Part shown: piece after piece, positions 50,546-59,768 of the stretch
Layout of the letters: the number at the start of each line of letters is the position of its first letter
Position numbering within the stretch: position 1 is the stretch's first letter
From: Prevotella sp.
Lineage (GTDB): Bacteria > Bacteroidota > Bacteroidia > Bacteroidales > Bacteroidaceae
Direction of reading: 5' to 3'
NCBI GenBank assembly: GCA_017428055.1
Contig: JAFRRN010000053.1
Coordinates: 1 to 64,000, forward strand
DNA: 64,000 nucleotides
Program-made: the position numbers and the translations under genes
The notes under the pieces: model-generated
Databases searched by the model: none
Seen by the model: the letters and a program-made list of their open reading frames with translations, nothing else
What the model was told of the DNA's origin: nothing

Positions 50546-50553
50546 AACAATTA

Positions 50554-51771
50554 ATGACAATGAAACAGAAAATCCAAATGACCACTCCCCTCGTGGAGAT
50601 GGACGGCGACGAGATGACCCGTATCTTGTGGCAAATGATCAAAGACGAGTTGATCCTTCCTTTCGTAGACCTCAAGACGGAATACTATGACTTGGGATTG
50701 GTGAAGCGCGATGAGACAAACGACCAAATCACCATCGACTCCGCCGAGGCGACGAAGAAATATGGCGTGGCCGTGAAGTGTGCCACCATCACCCCCAATG
50801 CCCAGCGTATGACGGAGTACAACCTGCATGAGATGTGGAAGAGCCCCAACGGCACCATCCGTTCCATCCTCGACGGCACGGTGTTCCGTACCCCCATCAC
50901 CATCCCGAGCATCCACCCTGCCGTGAAGAACTGGGAGAAGCCCATCACCATTGCCCGTCATGCCTACGGCGATGTGTACAAGAGCGTGGAGCTGCGCGTG
51001 AATGAGCCGGGTGTCGCCAAACTCGTTTTCGATGGCGAGAGCGGCGAGCACCAAGAGGTTGTGATTCACAACTTCAAGGGTGCGGGCGTTCTCCAGGGTA
51101 TGCACAACGTGGATAAGAGTATTCGTTCATTCGCGCATAGCTGTTTCAAGTTCGCCCTTGATATGAATGAAAGCCTGTGGTTCTCGACCAAGGACACCAT
51201 CTCCAAGAAGTACGATGCACAGTTCCGTGTCATCTTCGACGAGGTGTTCCAAGAGTACAAGGATGAGTTTGAGAAACGTGGGTTGGAATATTTCTACACG
51301 CTCATCGACGATGCAGTGGCTCGTGTCATCCGTTCCAAGGGCGGATTCATCTGGGCATGCAAGAATTATGACGGCGACGTGATGAGTGACATGGTGAGTA
51401 CGGCATTCGGCTCCCTTGCCATGATGACCTCCGTCCTCGTCTCGCCCGATGGCAACTATGAGTTCGAGGCAGCACATGGCACCGTGACACGCCACTATTA
51501 TAAGTACTTGCAAGGGGAGGAAACAAGCACCAACCCCATGGCGACCATCTTCGCATGGAGCGGCGCCCTGCGCAAACGTGGTGAGAAGGACGGCATCAAG
51601 GAACTCGTGAACTTTGGCGACCAGCTTGAGGCTGCTTGCTTCGACACGCTCAATGAAGGCATCTGCACCAAAGACCTCGTCAACCTCATGGAAGGCATCG
51701 AGCCGAAGGCCGTCAATTCCGCTGGCTTCATCGCCGCCATCCGTGAGAGGTTGGAGAAACGCCTTGCATGA
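50554..51771 (+). CDS. icd: NADP-dependent isocitrate dehydrogenase
   Basis: A 405-residue eukaryotic-type (type II) isocitrate dehydrogenase, oxidising isocitrate to 2-oxoglutarate with NADP. Features: TTPLVEMDGDEMTRILWQMI, the substrate region VEDGTVFR equivalent SILDGTVFRTPIT, YDGDVMSDMVSTAFGSLAMM (metal-binding Asp) and AAHGTVTRHYYKYLQGEETS (NADP site). A second ATG two codons later is an alternative start. No citrate synthase gene follows in the window. Confidence 0.95.
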   Translation: MTMKQKIQMTTPLVEMDGDEMTRILWQMIKDELILPFVDLKTEYYDLGLVKRDETNDQITIDSAEATKKYGVAVKCATITPNAQRMTEYNLHEMWKSPNGTIRSILDGTVFRTPITIPSIHPAVKNWEKPITIARHAYGDVYKSVELRVNEPGVAKLVFDGESGEHQEVVIHNFKGAGVLQGMHNVDKSIRSFAHSCFKFALDMNESLWFSTKDTISKKYDAQFRVIFDEVFQEYKDEFEKRGLEYFYTLIDDAVARVIRSKGGFIWACKNYDGDVMSDMVSTAFGSLAMMTSVLVSPDGNYEFEAAHGTVTRHYYKYLQGEETSTNPMATIFAWSGALRKRGEKDGIKELVNFGDQLEAACFDTLNEGICTKDLVNLMEGIEPKAVNSAGFIAAIRERLEKRLA

Positions 51772-51868
51772 AAGTGTGCTGTGCCAATAGGGCCGGGATG
51801 ACTCTTTTTTGGTAATGTCGCCCATCTGTGTCATGAATGCAGATGGGCGACTTTGTCTCATGCTGTTC

Positions 51869-51934
51869 GTCCAAGCATCTTGGACGGGGTGTCCAAAGGC
51901 TTTGGACGAGGTGTCCAAGCCGCTTGGACTATCC
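51869..51934. repeat. 22-bp tandem dyad array (GTCCAAG type)
   Basis: Three units begin at 51869, 51891 and 51913. Each contains a palindrome: GTCCAAGCATCTTGGAC, GTCCAAAGGCTTTGGAC and GTCCAAGCCGCTTGGAC, spaced by GGGGT or GAGGT. Period is exactly 22 bp. Confidence 0.92.
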
Positions 51935-52041
51935 ATGAAGTATAGGGTTTTGTGTGATGAGTGACATGGCAAATGTCTATTTGTGGAGGATGTGTTGTAA
52001 ATAATTCCTTTTGTAGTTTTGGATTATCAAATAATATTTCC

Positions 52042-52050
52042 TATCTTTGT
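52042..52050 (+). promoter_or_regulatory. Promoter -7 element of the sialidase gene
   Basis: TATCTTTGT is one base from TAnnTTTGC and is followed by an 80-nt leader. Confidence 0.6.
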
Positions 52051-52132
52051 GGCGATATAACATTACGTTACACGTTCTTTTTAACTAACAAACCCTGGCC
52101 TAAATAACAATATTAACATAAAACGTAAGCCT

Positions 52133-55100
52133 ATGAAACCAAAAAGAATGTTATTAATGCTACTCCTCACCTTAATCGGGGTGATGGGAGCGAATGCGCA
52201 AACCTACATCGTGACGGTTGGAGACCAAGTGACAACCGCCGATGCTGTAGAGGACAACGGATTGTATGCCCTTTACAATCCCAGGAATGGCAAATGTATG
52301 TATGAGGACTCTTCCAATAAACTTTTATTGAATGGAGGGTTATCTTTAGATGGATTGAGTGGTTCTACGACGACCTATTCCATTTTCCGACTGATTAGCA
52401 ATGGGGATGGCACTTATAAGATTCAGAACTATGATACGAATCGTTATCTGCCGGCACCAACGGGAAACGGTGGTATCTCCACATCGGAAACAGCGGGCAA
52501 CTATGCCTTGAACATCCAGAGTGATGGTAACATGTTCCCCCGTTGCACGAACAATGGTACGACATACGGTCTTGATCATACCTCAGCTGAGGGTGTCTAT
52601 GCGTATACGACATTGAACATGACCAATGGCTCTGCCCAAAATTACCAGCTTTATAAGATTACGCTTACCGAGTACGTTGAGCCAGAGGGTATTGCTATCG
52701 TTACGCTTAATAACACCAATACCAGTCGGGGAGCCTTGATTTACAATCCCTCCGCAAGCGAGAAGTGGGTATGGAGCAGCGGCAAGAGCGGAACATTCAG
52801 TTCCACGGACGCCAATAGCCAGTGGGTGTTTTACCCAACAGGCGATGCCAGGGAGTATTATCTTTACAATGTCGGCGCACAGAAATTCGCCGTGCCCACG
52901 CAGGATGGTAACTATTCAGGATATAGTTGGCTATTCTCCCATGATGCCGTGGCTGTAACGCTCAATGAGCAAAGCGATGGAACATATAAGATCTTCACGG
53001 TAAATGGGAGCATTTGCATGTCTGTAAGTAATGGCTATACAGGTCCCATCATCAACTATAATGATGTGGGTGCGCAATTCACCATGACCAAGCTTGCTGA
53101 GATTAGCGATGCCCAGACACAAGAAATTGAGTCTGCCGTTGCCAAGTTGGTTCACAATACCACACCACTCGCCGCAACACCAACGGGCGACGGATGGTAT
53201 ACCATCCGTGTCAAGACGCATAATACATATCCCGACTATTTCTTGTTCACGCCAGATGAAGAAATAGTCTTCAACGGAACGAACTATGCCTTGAATTTCT
53301 ATTCAGCATATAAGGATCGTCCTGCCATTGATAATCCCACCTATTACTTCCGTATTGCCACAGATGGAAGTGGCTATGATTGGCAAATGCCCAATGGAAG
53401 GTATCTATACAACAATAACAATAAGTTCCCCGTTTCGACCGAAACTGCTACTGCCATCAATGTGGATTATTCGTCAAATGGTTTCCGCTTCTATCATAAT
53501 GCCCGCTTTGCCGTGCCTTATTTGTTGAATAGTACATATTTCGTTGGCGAAACGGCAAGCACGGGCAATGCTTATTACGACATCTATCCCATCGATCTCG
53601 ATGAAGCAGGCCTCGTGGCTTGGCAGGTGCTTTGCGACAATGCCGCCGAGACGACGAAGATTTCATGTACACGCTCGGATGTGAGTGGCTTGACAAGTGT
53701 TTACAGAAACGGATACTTCTTCTTGCCTTCTGGTGTAACGCCGGAAAGCAGCGACTTCAGTATGCCGGGTGGTTTGAGTTATACTGTCGATGCCACAGCC
53801 CATACCGTCACCATCGAGTACGACCCCAGCCTTGCCATCGTGGCAGAGGGTGTCAGCGTCTACCAAGGCTATGGCACGACGGGTTTGGGCAATGACAAGG
53901 CGGTGCTGTTAAGAATACAGGCTGCTCCGTTCAATGCCTTGGAGAATGCCGTGATGAATTTCTCGCTGACCAATGCCGACTATATCACGGGTGTCAAGGT
54001 CTACGAGACGGGAAACAACGTGGAATTCAATGCCATCAACAGCTACACCAACACCTTTGACGGAACGATAGCCGACGGAACGGCATCTGTTGAGCTTGGC
54101 TCTGTTGCCGTCGGCACACATTACTATTGGCTCTGTGCCACCGTGGCTGACAATGCGGTAGTGGGAGAGTCCATCGATGCAGCCCTCACTTCCATTACTT
54201 ACGACTACAATGGTTACACGGGTACATCCTGCGACCTTACAGCCGTGGGCAATCCTAACAACAGCATGAAGATATTTGATGTGCAGAAGTTCCTGTTCCT
54301 GCCTACCGTCGATGGTGACTATTGCCGCATCCCGGCATTGATTACGGCTGATGATGGCAGCATCGTGGCGGCTTGCGACAAGCGTTATGGCAACAGCAGC
54401 GACTTGGGTAGCCACAAGATAGATGTCATCCTGCGCCGAAGCACCGATGGCGGACAGACATGGAGCAATGTGCAGACCATTGCCGCCGGCGACGGCAGTA
54501 CCGAGGCGGCATACGGTTATGGTGACCCATCATTCGTGAAAGGGGCAGATGGCAAGTTGTTCTGTCTCTTCGCCGCTGGCAGCAAGGGCTTTGGCAACGG
54601 GTTGAAACACATCGGCATGACGACATCTACGGACAACGGCGCGACATGGTCGGATGTGGTGGACATCACCACACGTTCGGGACAATGGACGAACAACAGC
54701 GGGTATGAGGATTTCTTTGTTACTTCGGGCAAGGGACTCTACACCAGCGATGGCGTGATGATGTTCCTCTTGGATGTAGACCGTTCGGCAGAGAAGAACT
54801 TTGTACTCTATTCAACCGACGAGGGCAACACGTGGTATGTTGATGCCAACGTGGTGGCAACGGGTGCCAATGAGGCGAAACTCGTCGAGTTGGAACCGGG
54901 CAAGCTCCTTTCTTCCACCCGTGCTTATTATGCCCGCATCTTCAATGAGGGTACGTACACCAAGAACGCTGATGGCACATGCACCTTCACTTGGGGTACG
55001 CAGCGCACCGAGTCTGCCCTCACACAAAACGGCTCCGGCAACAACCAGGATGTCGTCGTCTATGACAGGAATACGGACAATTCCGCCAAGATCCTCCTCC

Positions 55101-56458
55101 ATACCATCACCAGCGGTTATGGACACAAGACACTCAAGCTCTTCATGAGCATCGACCAAGGCTCCTCATGGAACGAGGTGATGCAAGTGCAGCCCGGCGG
55201 CTCGCGCTATGCCGTGACAACCGTCTTGTCTGATGGCGACCTGGGCATCCTCTTCGAGGACTATTCGTTGGAGACAGGCAGGGAGTACCCCATCAATTTC
55301 CTCACGATTACCAAGGAGCAAATTGAAGAATGGTATGAAGAACTGGATGAGGCGGTCAGCAGCCCCGATGTGAAAAACTCACTGCAAGGCTCAACCGTTG
55401 GATGCGACTCATGGGGTAGTTTCTCCAATGGCAGTGGATGGTTTAGCACATGGACATCCAATGACGCCTCTGGTAAAGCCGGCGTGACGGTGGTCGCCCC
55501 TGGCAAAGACTTCGCATACGCCACTGTCTATAACCAACGAGTCATGGCGATGCGACCCAGTTCAAATGGTGCAACAGACGAGATCACCATCACCGCCCCC
55601 GAAGGCTTCTATATTGACAGTTACACGATTGGCGGGCGCAATTGGTCTAATTCGCAGAGTTACAAGTTTATTTCTCCCGATGGAACGGAAGTGTCAACTT
55701 CTGCAGGCGCAGTCAATTCCCTCATCGTAGAGAATGTGAACAGCACAACATCAACGTTTAAGTTTTACGGTTCAAGTACAACGAATTACCTCTGCATCAC
55801 GAACTTTGTCATCAAGTTACGGTCGAAATACACCGTCAACCTCAACACAGTAGGCGATGCTTCATGGGCTACGCTCTATGTGCCTTTCGACTTGGCGATA
55901 CCAGCTAATACCCAGGCTTATTATGTGGAACAGGTGGAAAGCAACGTTGCACACCTTACCGAAATTATAGAAGACATCCCTGCCAACACCGCCGTGGTAC
56001 TTAGGAATAGCGAGGCCGCCACATCGGTCACGTTCCCATTGACCAAGGGCGTGGAGAGCGTCGTGGATGACGATGCCAATCTGCTCAAGGGAACGGAAAC
56101 GGCGATGCCCCTTGACCTTGGCGACGACACACCCTATTATTCACTCGGACGCTTAAACGGCACGATAGGCTTCTATAAGTTTGAGAGCAACGGCTCCACC
56201 ACCATCACGCTTGGTGCCAACAAGGCATATCTCGATACACCTATGGCTACCGTCAGCACCTCTGCCAAGGGATTCAGGCTCGTCTTCGGTAAAGATGAAA
56301 CCATCGTGAGCGAGGATGGCGGACTGGTGGACGGCATCGATGAGGTGGAGACAGTGGGCAAGGATGTGATTTACAACCTCAACGGCACACGTGTCAACAC
56401 GCTCCGCAAGGGCATTTACATCGTGAATGGAAAAAAAGTGGTGGTAGCAAATCATTGA
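52133..56458 (+). CDS. Large secreted sialidase (GH33-like) with lectin-type repeats
   Basis: A 1441-residue protein with signal peptide (residues 1-22, ending GANAQ). Residues 40-400 are repeated ricin-like/beta-trefoil-like segments (GLYALYNPRNGKCMYEDSSN; YSIFRLISNGDGTYKIQNYD). The sialidase domain starts near residue 720: the FRIP-like DYCRIPALITADDGSIVAAC supplies the first Arg, and Asp-box repeats follow (STDGGQTWSN, STDNGATWSD, STDEGNTWYV, SIDQGSSWNE). The C-terminus (NLNGTRVNTLRKGIYIVNGK) is the tail common on Prevotella secreted proteins and resembles a type IX secretion sorting tail. It probably removes sialic acid from host glycans. No sialic acid catabolic genes are nearby. Confidence 0.88.
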   Translation: MKPKRMLLMLLLTLIGVMGANAQTYIVTVGDQVTTADAVEDNGLYALYNPRNGKCMYEDSSNKLLLNGGLSLDGLSGSTTTYSIFRLISNGDGTYKIQNYDTNRYLPAPTGNGGISTSETAGNYALNIQSDGNMFPRCTNNGTTYGLDHTSAEGVYAYTTLNMTNGSAQNYQLYKITLTEYVEPEGIAIVTLNNTNTSRGALIYNPSASEKWVWSSGKSGTFSSTDANSQWVFYPTGDAREYYLYNVGAQKFAVPTQDGNYSGYSWLFSHDAVAVTLNEQSDGTYKIFTVNGSICMSVSNGYTGPIINYNDVGAQFTMTKLAEISDAQTQEIESAVAKLVHNTTPLAATPTGDGWYTIRVKTHNTYPDYFLFTPDEEIVFNGTNYALNFYSAYKDRPAIDNPTYYFRIATDGSGYDWQMPNGRYLYNNNNKFPVSTETATAINVDYSSNGFRFYHNARFAVPYLLNSTYFVGETASTGNAYYDIYPIDLDEAGLVAWQVLCDNAAETTKISCTRSDVSGLTSVYRNGYFFLPSGVTPESSDFSMPGGLSYTVDATAHTVTIEYDPSLAIVAEGVSVYQGYGTTGLGNDKAVLLRIQAAPFNALENAVMNFSLTNADYITGVKVYETGNNVEFNAINSYTNTFDGTIADGTASVELGSVAVGTHYYWLCATVADNAVVGESIDAALTSITYDYNGYTGTSCDLTAVGNPNNSMKIFDVQKFLFLPTVDGDYCRIPALITADDGSIVAACDKRYGNSSDLGSHKIDVILRRSTDGGQTWSNVQTIAAGDGSTEAAYGYGDPSFVKGADGKLFCLFAAGSKGFGNGLKHIGMTTSTDNGATWSDVVDITTRSGQWTNNSGYEDFFVTSGKGLYTSDGVMMFLLDVDRSAEKNFVLYSTDEGNTWYVDANVVATGANEAKLVELEPGKLLSSTRAYYARIFNEGTYTKNADGTCTFTWGTQRTESALTQNGSGNNQDVVVYDRNTDNSAKILLHTITSGYGHKTLKLFMSIDQGSSWNEVMQVQPGGSRYAVTTVLSDGDLGILFEDYSLETGREYPINFLTITKEQIEEWYEELDEAVSSPDVKNSLQGSTVGCDSWGSFSNGSGWFSTWTSNDASGKAGVTVVAPGKDFAYATVYNQRVMAMRPSSNGATDEITITAPEGFYIDSYTIGGRNWSNSQSYKFISPDGTEVSTSAGAVNSLIVENVNSTTSTFKFYGSSTTNYLCITNFVIKLRSKYTVNLNTVGDASWATLYVPFDLAIPANTQAYYVEQVESNVAHLTEIIEDIPANTAVVLRNSEAATSVTFPLTKGVESVVDDDANLLKGTETAMPLDLGDDTPYYSLGRLNGTIGFYKFESNGSTTITLGANKAYLDTPMATVSTSAKGFRLVFGKDETIVSEDGGLVDGIDEVETVGKDVIYNLNGTRVNTLRKGIYIVNGKKVVVANH

Positions 56459-56478
56459 ATCAATAAAGAATTGAAAGT

Positions 56479-56670
56479 ATGAATAAGAAGAAAATGTATC
56501 AGTCACCAAGGACAAGAGTCATCGATATCAACGGGCAACGCGACCTGTTAGACATCGACATCCCATTGGGAAGTCAGAAAGTCAGCAATGAAAGCGACAT
56601 CGGATTTGCCAAGCGAGGGACTACCTTCGATGACATGCCAGACACGAAAGCCTATTTCTGGGACTTTTAG
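56479..56670 (+). CDS. Small protein, 63 residues, unknown
   Basis: A 63-residue protein, MNKKKMYQSPRTRVIDINGQ at the start and DTKAYFWDF at the end. The N-terminal K-x-Y-x-x-P pattern followed by an acidic, aromatic tail is a style seen in many short Prevotella proteins found next to genes of large secreted proteins. No signal peptide is visible. It follows the sialidase gene by 20 bp and is probably co-transcribed. Function unknown; it could be a peptide precursor. Confidence 0.6.
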   Translation: MNKKKMYQSPRTRVIDINGQRDLLDIDIPLGSQKVSNESDIGFAKRGTTFDDMPDTKAYFWDF

Positions 56671-56686
56671 TGGTTTGGGAAATTAG

Positions 56687-56751
56687 TCGTTTAGTCGTTT
56701 GGGGATATTTGCTCTACTGTATGAGTGTAACTTCCCTAAACGACTAAACGA
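56687..56751. repeat. Nested inverted word repeat (TCGTTTAG)
   Basis: TCGTTTAGTCGTTT at 56687-56700 with its reverse complement AAACGACTAAACGA at 56738-56751; flanking GGGG/CCC extend the stem. It follows the 63-residue gene and may end the sialidase transcript. Confidence 0.75.
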
Positions 56752-56989
56752 TTTACCTTACATACCCCACACTGTGATGAACGACCGCCATATTCACGCC
56801 GCCCATGCCAAAGGCGGTTTTCCTACGACCCACTTAACCTTCAGAATTTGCACTTCTATCTTGAATGTGGGGGGAACGTACCATTTTCCTTGTTATAGGA
56901 GTATTGTGGAAGACGCTCGAAAAACCGCTCAAATCGTCGTGTTATGCGAAAAATACCGTTGTGATGGGTGATAATCGCGAATTTATGAT

Positions 56990-56998
56990 TACCTTTGC
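56990..56998 (+). promoter_or_regulatory. Promoter -7 element of the LRR protein gene
   Basis: TACCTTTGC matches TAnnTTTGC about 32 bp before the start at 57031. Confidence 0.65.
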
Positions 56999-57030
56999 CC
57001 CATCATTACTAATTCTATTGTGGTTTTCTC

Positions 57031-59352
57031 ATGAGAACTTATCTGTTTATTTTGTTGTTCGTGTTTTTCCCGGCTTTTGCGTATAGTCAAAGCGATATTG
57101 TTGAAGAATTCTTTGAAAAGCTTTACCTTCATACATTTAAAAACGAAGGGCATGTGTTGAAGTTCATCACCGAAGGAGTGGAGATGGATGGCAAATTGCA
57201 ATACACAGGCACAAGGTTTTTTGTGATGCAAGGAGAAAACACAATCTTAACGGCTACCCAAACGTCTAATAAGTCGCGTGAGACATTTACCGTGAACCTC
57301 GATTCCGGCACCGTAAAAATGAGGACAGCTAACATGGTCCTCCATTCAATCAAGAAAGATGCCAACTTATCCCAAGCCCCCCAACAGTCTCAAGAATCCC
57401 AGGAACCTACGATTGAGCGGCAAGAGGAAGAACAAGCCCAAACAGATCCAAAGCAAAATGGGGATCTTGACGTTTCGTTAGACATGCCTATTCAATTTGA
57501 GGAGGATCGTCAAGTGGGACAATCCGACCACATCATTACAACCGAGGTGAGTCCTATTGATAAGAAGAACGAAACAACACGATACGTCAATGCCCTTACA
57601 AGTTGCCAGAAGAATTTGAGGGAGATGGAGAAAACCATCGCCGTCTACGACACTTGCGGGAGGCGGGATTTGCTCGACTACTATGATTCCTTGGTCCGAA
57701 CAAACCAGTCGATGCTGGATGATATTGACAAAAACTATGTGACATACAATCAACGTCTACAGAAGTTGGAAAGCGACTACATGTCTAAATGGATCCAAGT
57801 CCAAGCAACGCATGATGCCGTTGTAAACTATTTGCCAGAAATGCTTGACTCAGATGGCTTTAGTTTCCTTGTCGATACCCTGAAGAAGGAGGTGGTACTC
57901 TATCATCCCATTGACAAGTCTCTCTCAAATTATCAAGTGCCGTCAACCATCACCTTTCGCATACATACGCTGAAGGTGTTTGCGATAGGCTCATACGCCT
58001 TTGAGAACCTGCCCCAACTGACCGAAATCAGATTGCCTTCTTCTATCCTGGAAATTAGGGACAAGGCATTCATCGGATGTTCAAGCCTAAAAAACGTACG
58101 ATTGTCCGACCATCTTCAGTCTATTGGAAAGGAAGTCTTCAAGGGTTGCAAGTCACTTAAAAGCATTACATTGCCAAGTTCTCTCACAAATATCGAAGAA
58201 TTGGCTTTCAGTGAATGTACGGAATTAAAGGAGGTGGTGGCAGAGATGCCCAATCCCATCCCTTTGGGGGATGATGCCTTTGAGACCACAAAGGTTAATG
58301 AATCGCTGCTAGTCTTGCCAAATGGTAGTTTCGATAAATACCTGAATAGCCCTTGGGCTTCCTTCTTTTTCAATATCAAGGAACAATTTACCGATTCTAA
58401 CCATTCCGCTCACTTGCTCACGGAGAGCCACACATTCTTAATTAAGCCGGACGGGACCGCTGACTTCCTCAGTTTCCCCATCAAGCCCTACCAAGATGAA
58501 TTCACCGTTCCGGAAAAAACTTTCAATAACACTTATACCATAACGGGCATTGGTGATAATGCGTTCTACAACCAAGAGTATCTGAAATCAGTTATCTTAC
58601 CTAATACGATTGTAACCATTGGTGACAGTGCCTTTGCCCATTGTAAAAGCCTGACCCGCATCCAGTTGCCCCATTCCGTGAGGAGCATCGGGGAGAAAGC
58701 TTTTTATGTCTGCAAGAAATTGCCAAGCATAGCCCTTCCCGATGGGCTGAATACCATTAAGAATAGTGCCTTTGCCTATTGTAATAGTCTTGATTCCATT
58801 CATTTCCCCAACGGACTCACGACAATCAGCGATAAGGTTTGCCAAAATTGCCATCGGTTGAAGAGCATCAGCATCCCGGTGTCTGTGGAGGCCATTGGTG
58901 AAAACGCTTTCCAGAATTGTAGGGAGTTGCAGACGATTACCTTACCATACGGCATGAGGGAAATCGGCAAAAATGCGTTCTCGGGGTGTCAAGGATTGAT
59001 GGTGATAGAACTTCCCCAAAGTATCAGCAAACTCGCAGACAACTGCTTTGGGGGATGTGACGACATTGCCGCAGTGTATTGTCATGGGCAAAACCCACCT
59101 CAATGTGCCGACAATGCATTCTCTCCACAAGTCATCGATGCCATCCTATATGTACCAGATAAGACCGAAAAGGCATACGAGGCTCTGGACTTTGAGTCTA
59201 AAGGTTTCTCCAAGATAAAGACTTTGCCCAATGAGGAGAAGCTGGAAAGGCACAAGGCAAAATCATTGGCAGAGGGATTGGAGGATGTGGTAAAGAAACC
59301 CCGCCTACGTGAGAAACGTGCACAGAAGGAAGCAAGGCAAAGAGAGAAATAA
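57031..59352 (+). CDS. BspA-like leucine-rich-repeat surface protein
   Basis: A 773-residue secreted protein. Signal peptide residues 1-19 (LFVFFPAFAYSQ). Residues 20-270 form an unknown N-terminal region that includes a Gln/Glu-rich linker and a coiled coil. From about residue 300 two arrays of BspA/LRR_5 repeats follow (RLPSSILEIRDKAFIGCSSL, SITLPSSLTNIEELAFSECT, VILPNTIVTIGDSAFAHCKS, and others), separated by a segment without repeats (residues 430-500). The C-terminus is basic (KKPRLREKRAQKEARQREK). BspA-type LRR proteins of oral and gut Bacteroidota mediate adhesion; adhesion here is inferred. No anchoring tail of type IX secretion is clear. Confidence 0.85.
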   Translation: MRTYLFILLFVFFPAFAYSQSDIVEEFFEKLYLHTFKNEGHVLKFITEGVEMDGKLQYTGTRFFVMQGENTILTATQTSNKSRETFTVNLDSGTVKMRTANMVLHSIKKDANLSQAPQQSQESQEPTIERQEEEQAQTDPKQNGDLDVSLDMPIQFEEDRQVGQSDHIITTEVSPIDKKNETTRYVNALTSCQKNLREMEKTIAVYDTCGRRDLLDYYDSLVRTNQSMLDDIDKNYVTYNQRLQKLESDYMSKWIQVQATHDAVVNYLPEMLDSDGFSFLVDTLKKEVVLYHPIDKSLSNYQVPSTITFRIHTLKVFAIGSYAFENLPQLTEIRLPSSILEIRDKAFIGCSSLKNVRLSDHLQSIGKEVFKGCKSLKSITLPSSLTNIEELAFSECTELKEVVAEMPNPIPLGDDAFETTKVNESLLVLPNGSFDKYLNSPWASFFFNIKEQFTDSNHSAHLLTESHTFLIKPDGTADFLSFPIKPYQDEFTVPEKTFNNTYTITGIGDNAFYNQEYLKSVILPNTIVTIGDSAFAHCKSLTRIQLPHSVRSIGEKAFYVCKKLPSIALPDGLNTIKNSAFAYCNSLDSIHFPNGLTTISDKVCQNCHRLKSISIPVSVEAIGENAFQNCRELQTITLPYGMREIGKNAFSGCQGLMVIELPQSISKLADNCFGGCDDIAAVYCHGQNPPQCADNAFSPQVIDAILYVPDKTEKAYEALDFESKGFSKIKTLPNEEKLERHKAKSLAEGLEDVVKKPRLREKRAQKEARQREK

Positions 59353-59728
59353 CTGAAATGGATTTGCGGTTTTGCTAACGCACCAGACCGTGGTAAACCA
59401 TTTACCAAACACTGGTAATCCATTTACCAGACTGTGGTAAACCGTTTACCACATTGTGGTAATTTGTCTACCAAGCCGTGGTGGATTTTTTACCAAATTG
59501 TGGTAATCAATATGAATTGTTGCCACCATTGCCACATATTTGCCACCATGTTAAGTTCCTTATAATCATTGACTTATGAGTGGTGGTGGCAATGTGGCAA
59601 CAAAAAACAAAAAAAGTTAGTTGTGTTTTTCTCTATGATATTTTGTGTGATATGAAGTAAAAACTAAATTTTTCTCAATAATTGTAGAAAAGTGTATGTT
59701 TGCTTCTGTCATTGTGGAATATTTTATG
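59353..59728. other. Intergenic stretch before cas6
   Basis: 376 bp between the LRR protein gene and the cas6 promoter. It contains the 22-bp array at 59382-59513 and an imperfect inverted repeat of TTGCCACC words (about 59520-59600, GTTGCCACCATTGCCAC against GTGGTGGCAATGTGGCAAC). AT content rises sharply from 59600 on. No CRISPR array. Confidence 0.65.
59382..59513. repeat. 22-bp tandem array (ACCAnnnnnTGGT type)
   Basis: Six units start at 59382, 59404, 59426, 59448, 59470 and 59492. Each has ACCA, five variable bases and TGGT, then a T-rich tail (usually TTT before the next ACC). The fixed parts are palindromic, the centre varies. Period exactly 22 bp; no spacers of CRISPR size. Confidence 0.92.
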
Positions 59729-59737
59729 TATATTTGC
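59729..59737 (+). promoter_or_regulatory. cas6 promoter -7 element
   Basis: TATATTTGC is a perfect match, 32 bp before the cas6 ATG at 59769, with TTG at 59712-59714 as possible -33. Confidence 0.7.
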
Positions 59738-59768
59738 CAATATTTTGAAAAACAATAATCATCTACCT

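Larger units (their letters stand above)
51772..52132. other. Intergenic stretch with 22-bp array and promoter
   Basis: 361 bp between icd and the sialidase gene. It holds the 22-bp dyad array (51869-51934) near the icd end and the promoter at 52042-52050. Nothing else is supported. Confidence 0.6.
56671..57030. other. Intergenic stretch with hairpin and possible gene relic
   Basis: 360 bp. It contains the hairpin repeat at 56687-56751, a short minus-strand segment (about 56830-56750) that translates to KTAFGMGGVNMAVV and could be a relic of a beta-ketoacyl synthase C-terminus, and the promoter at 56990-56998. A 90-residue open frame on the plus strand is not believed, because it starts inside the hairpin. 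Confidence 0.5.

Noticed and set aside
56699-56971. 90-residue gene between the small protein and the LRR protein
   Set aside because: It starts inside the hairpin repeat, has no promoter or domain, and its composition is unlike neighbouring genes.
59382-59513. CRISPR array beside the cas genes
   Set aside because: The 22-bp units are contiguous with only five variable bases each; there are no 30-40 bp spacers. The true array must lie outside the window.
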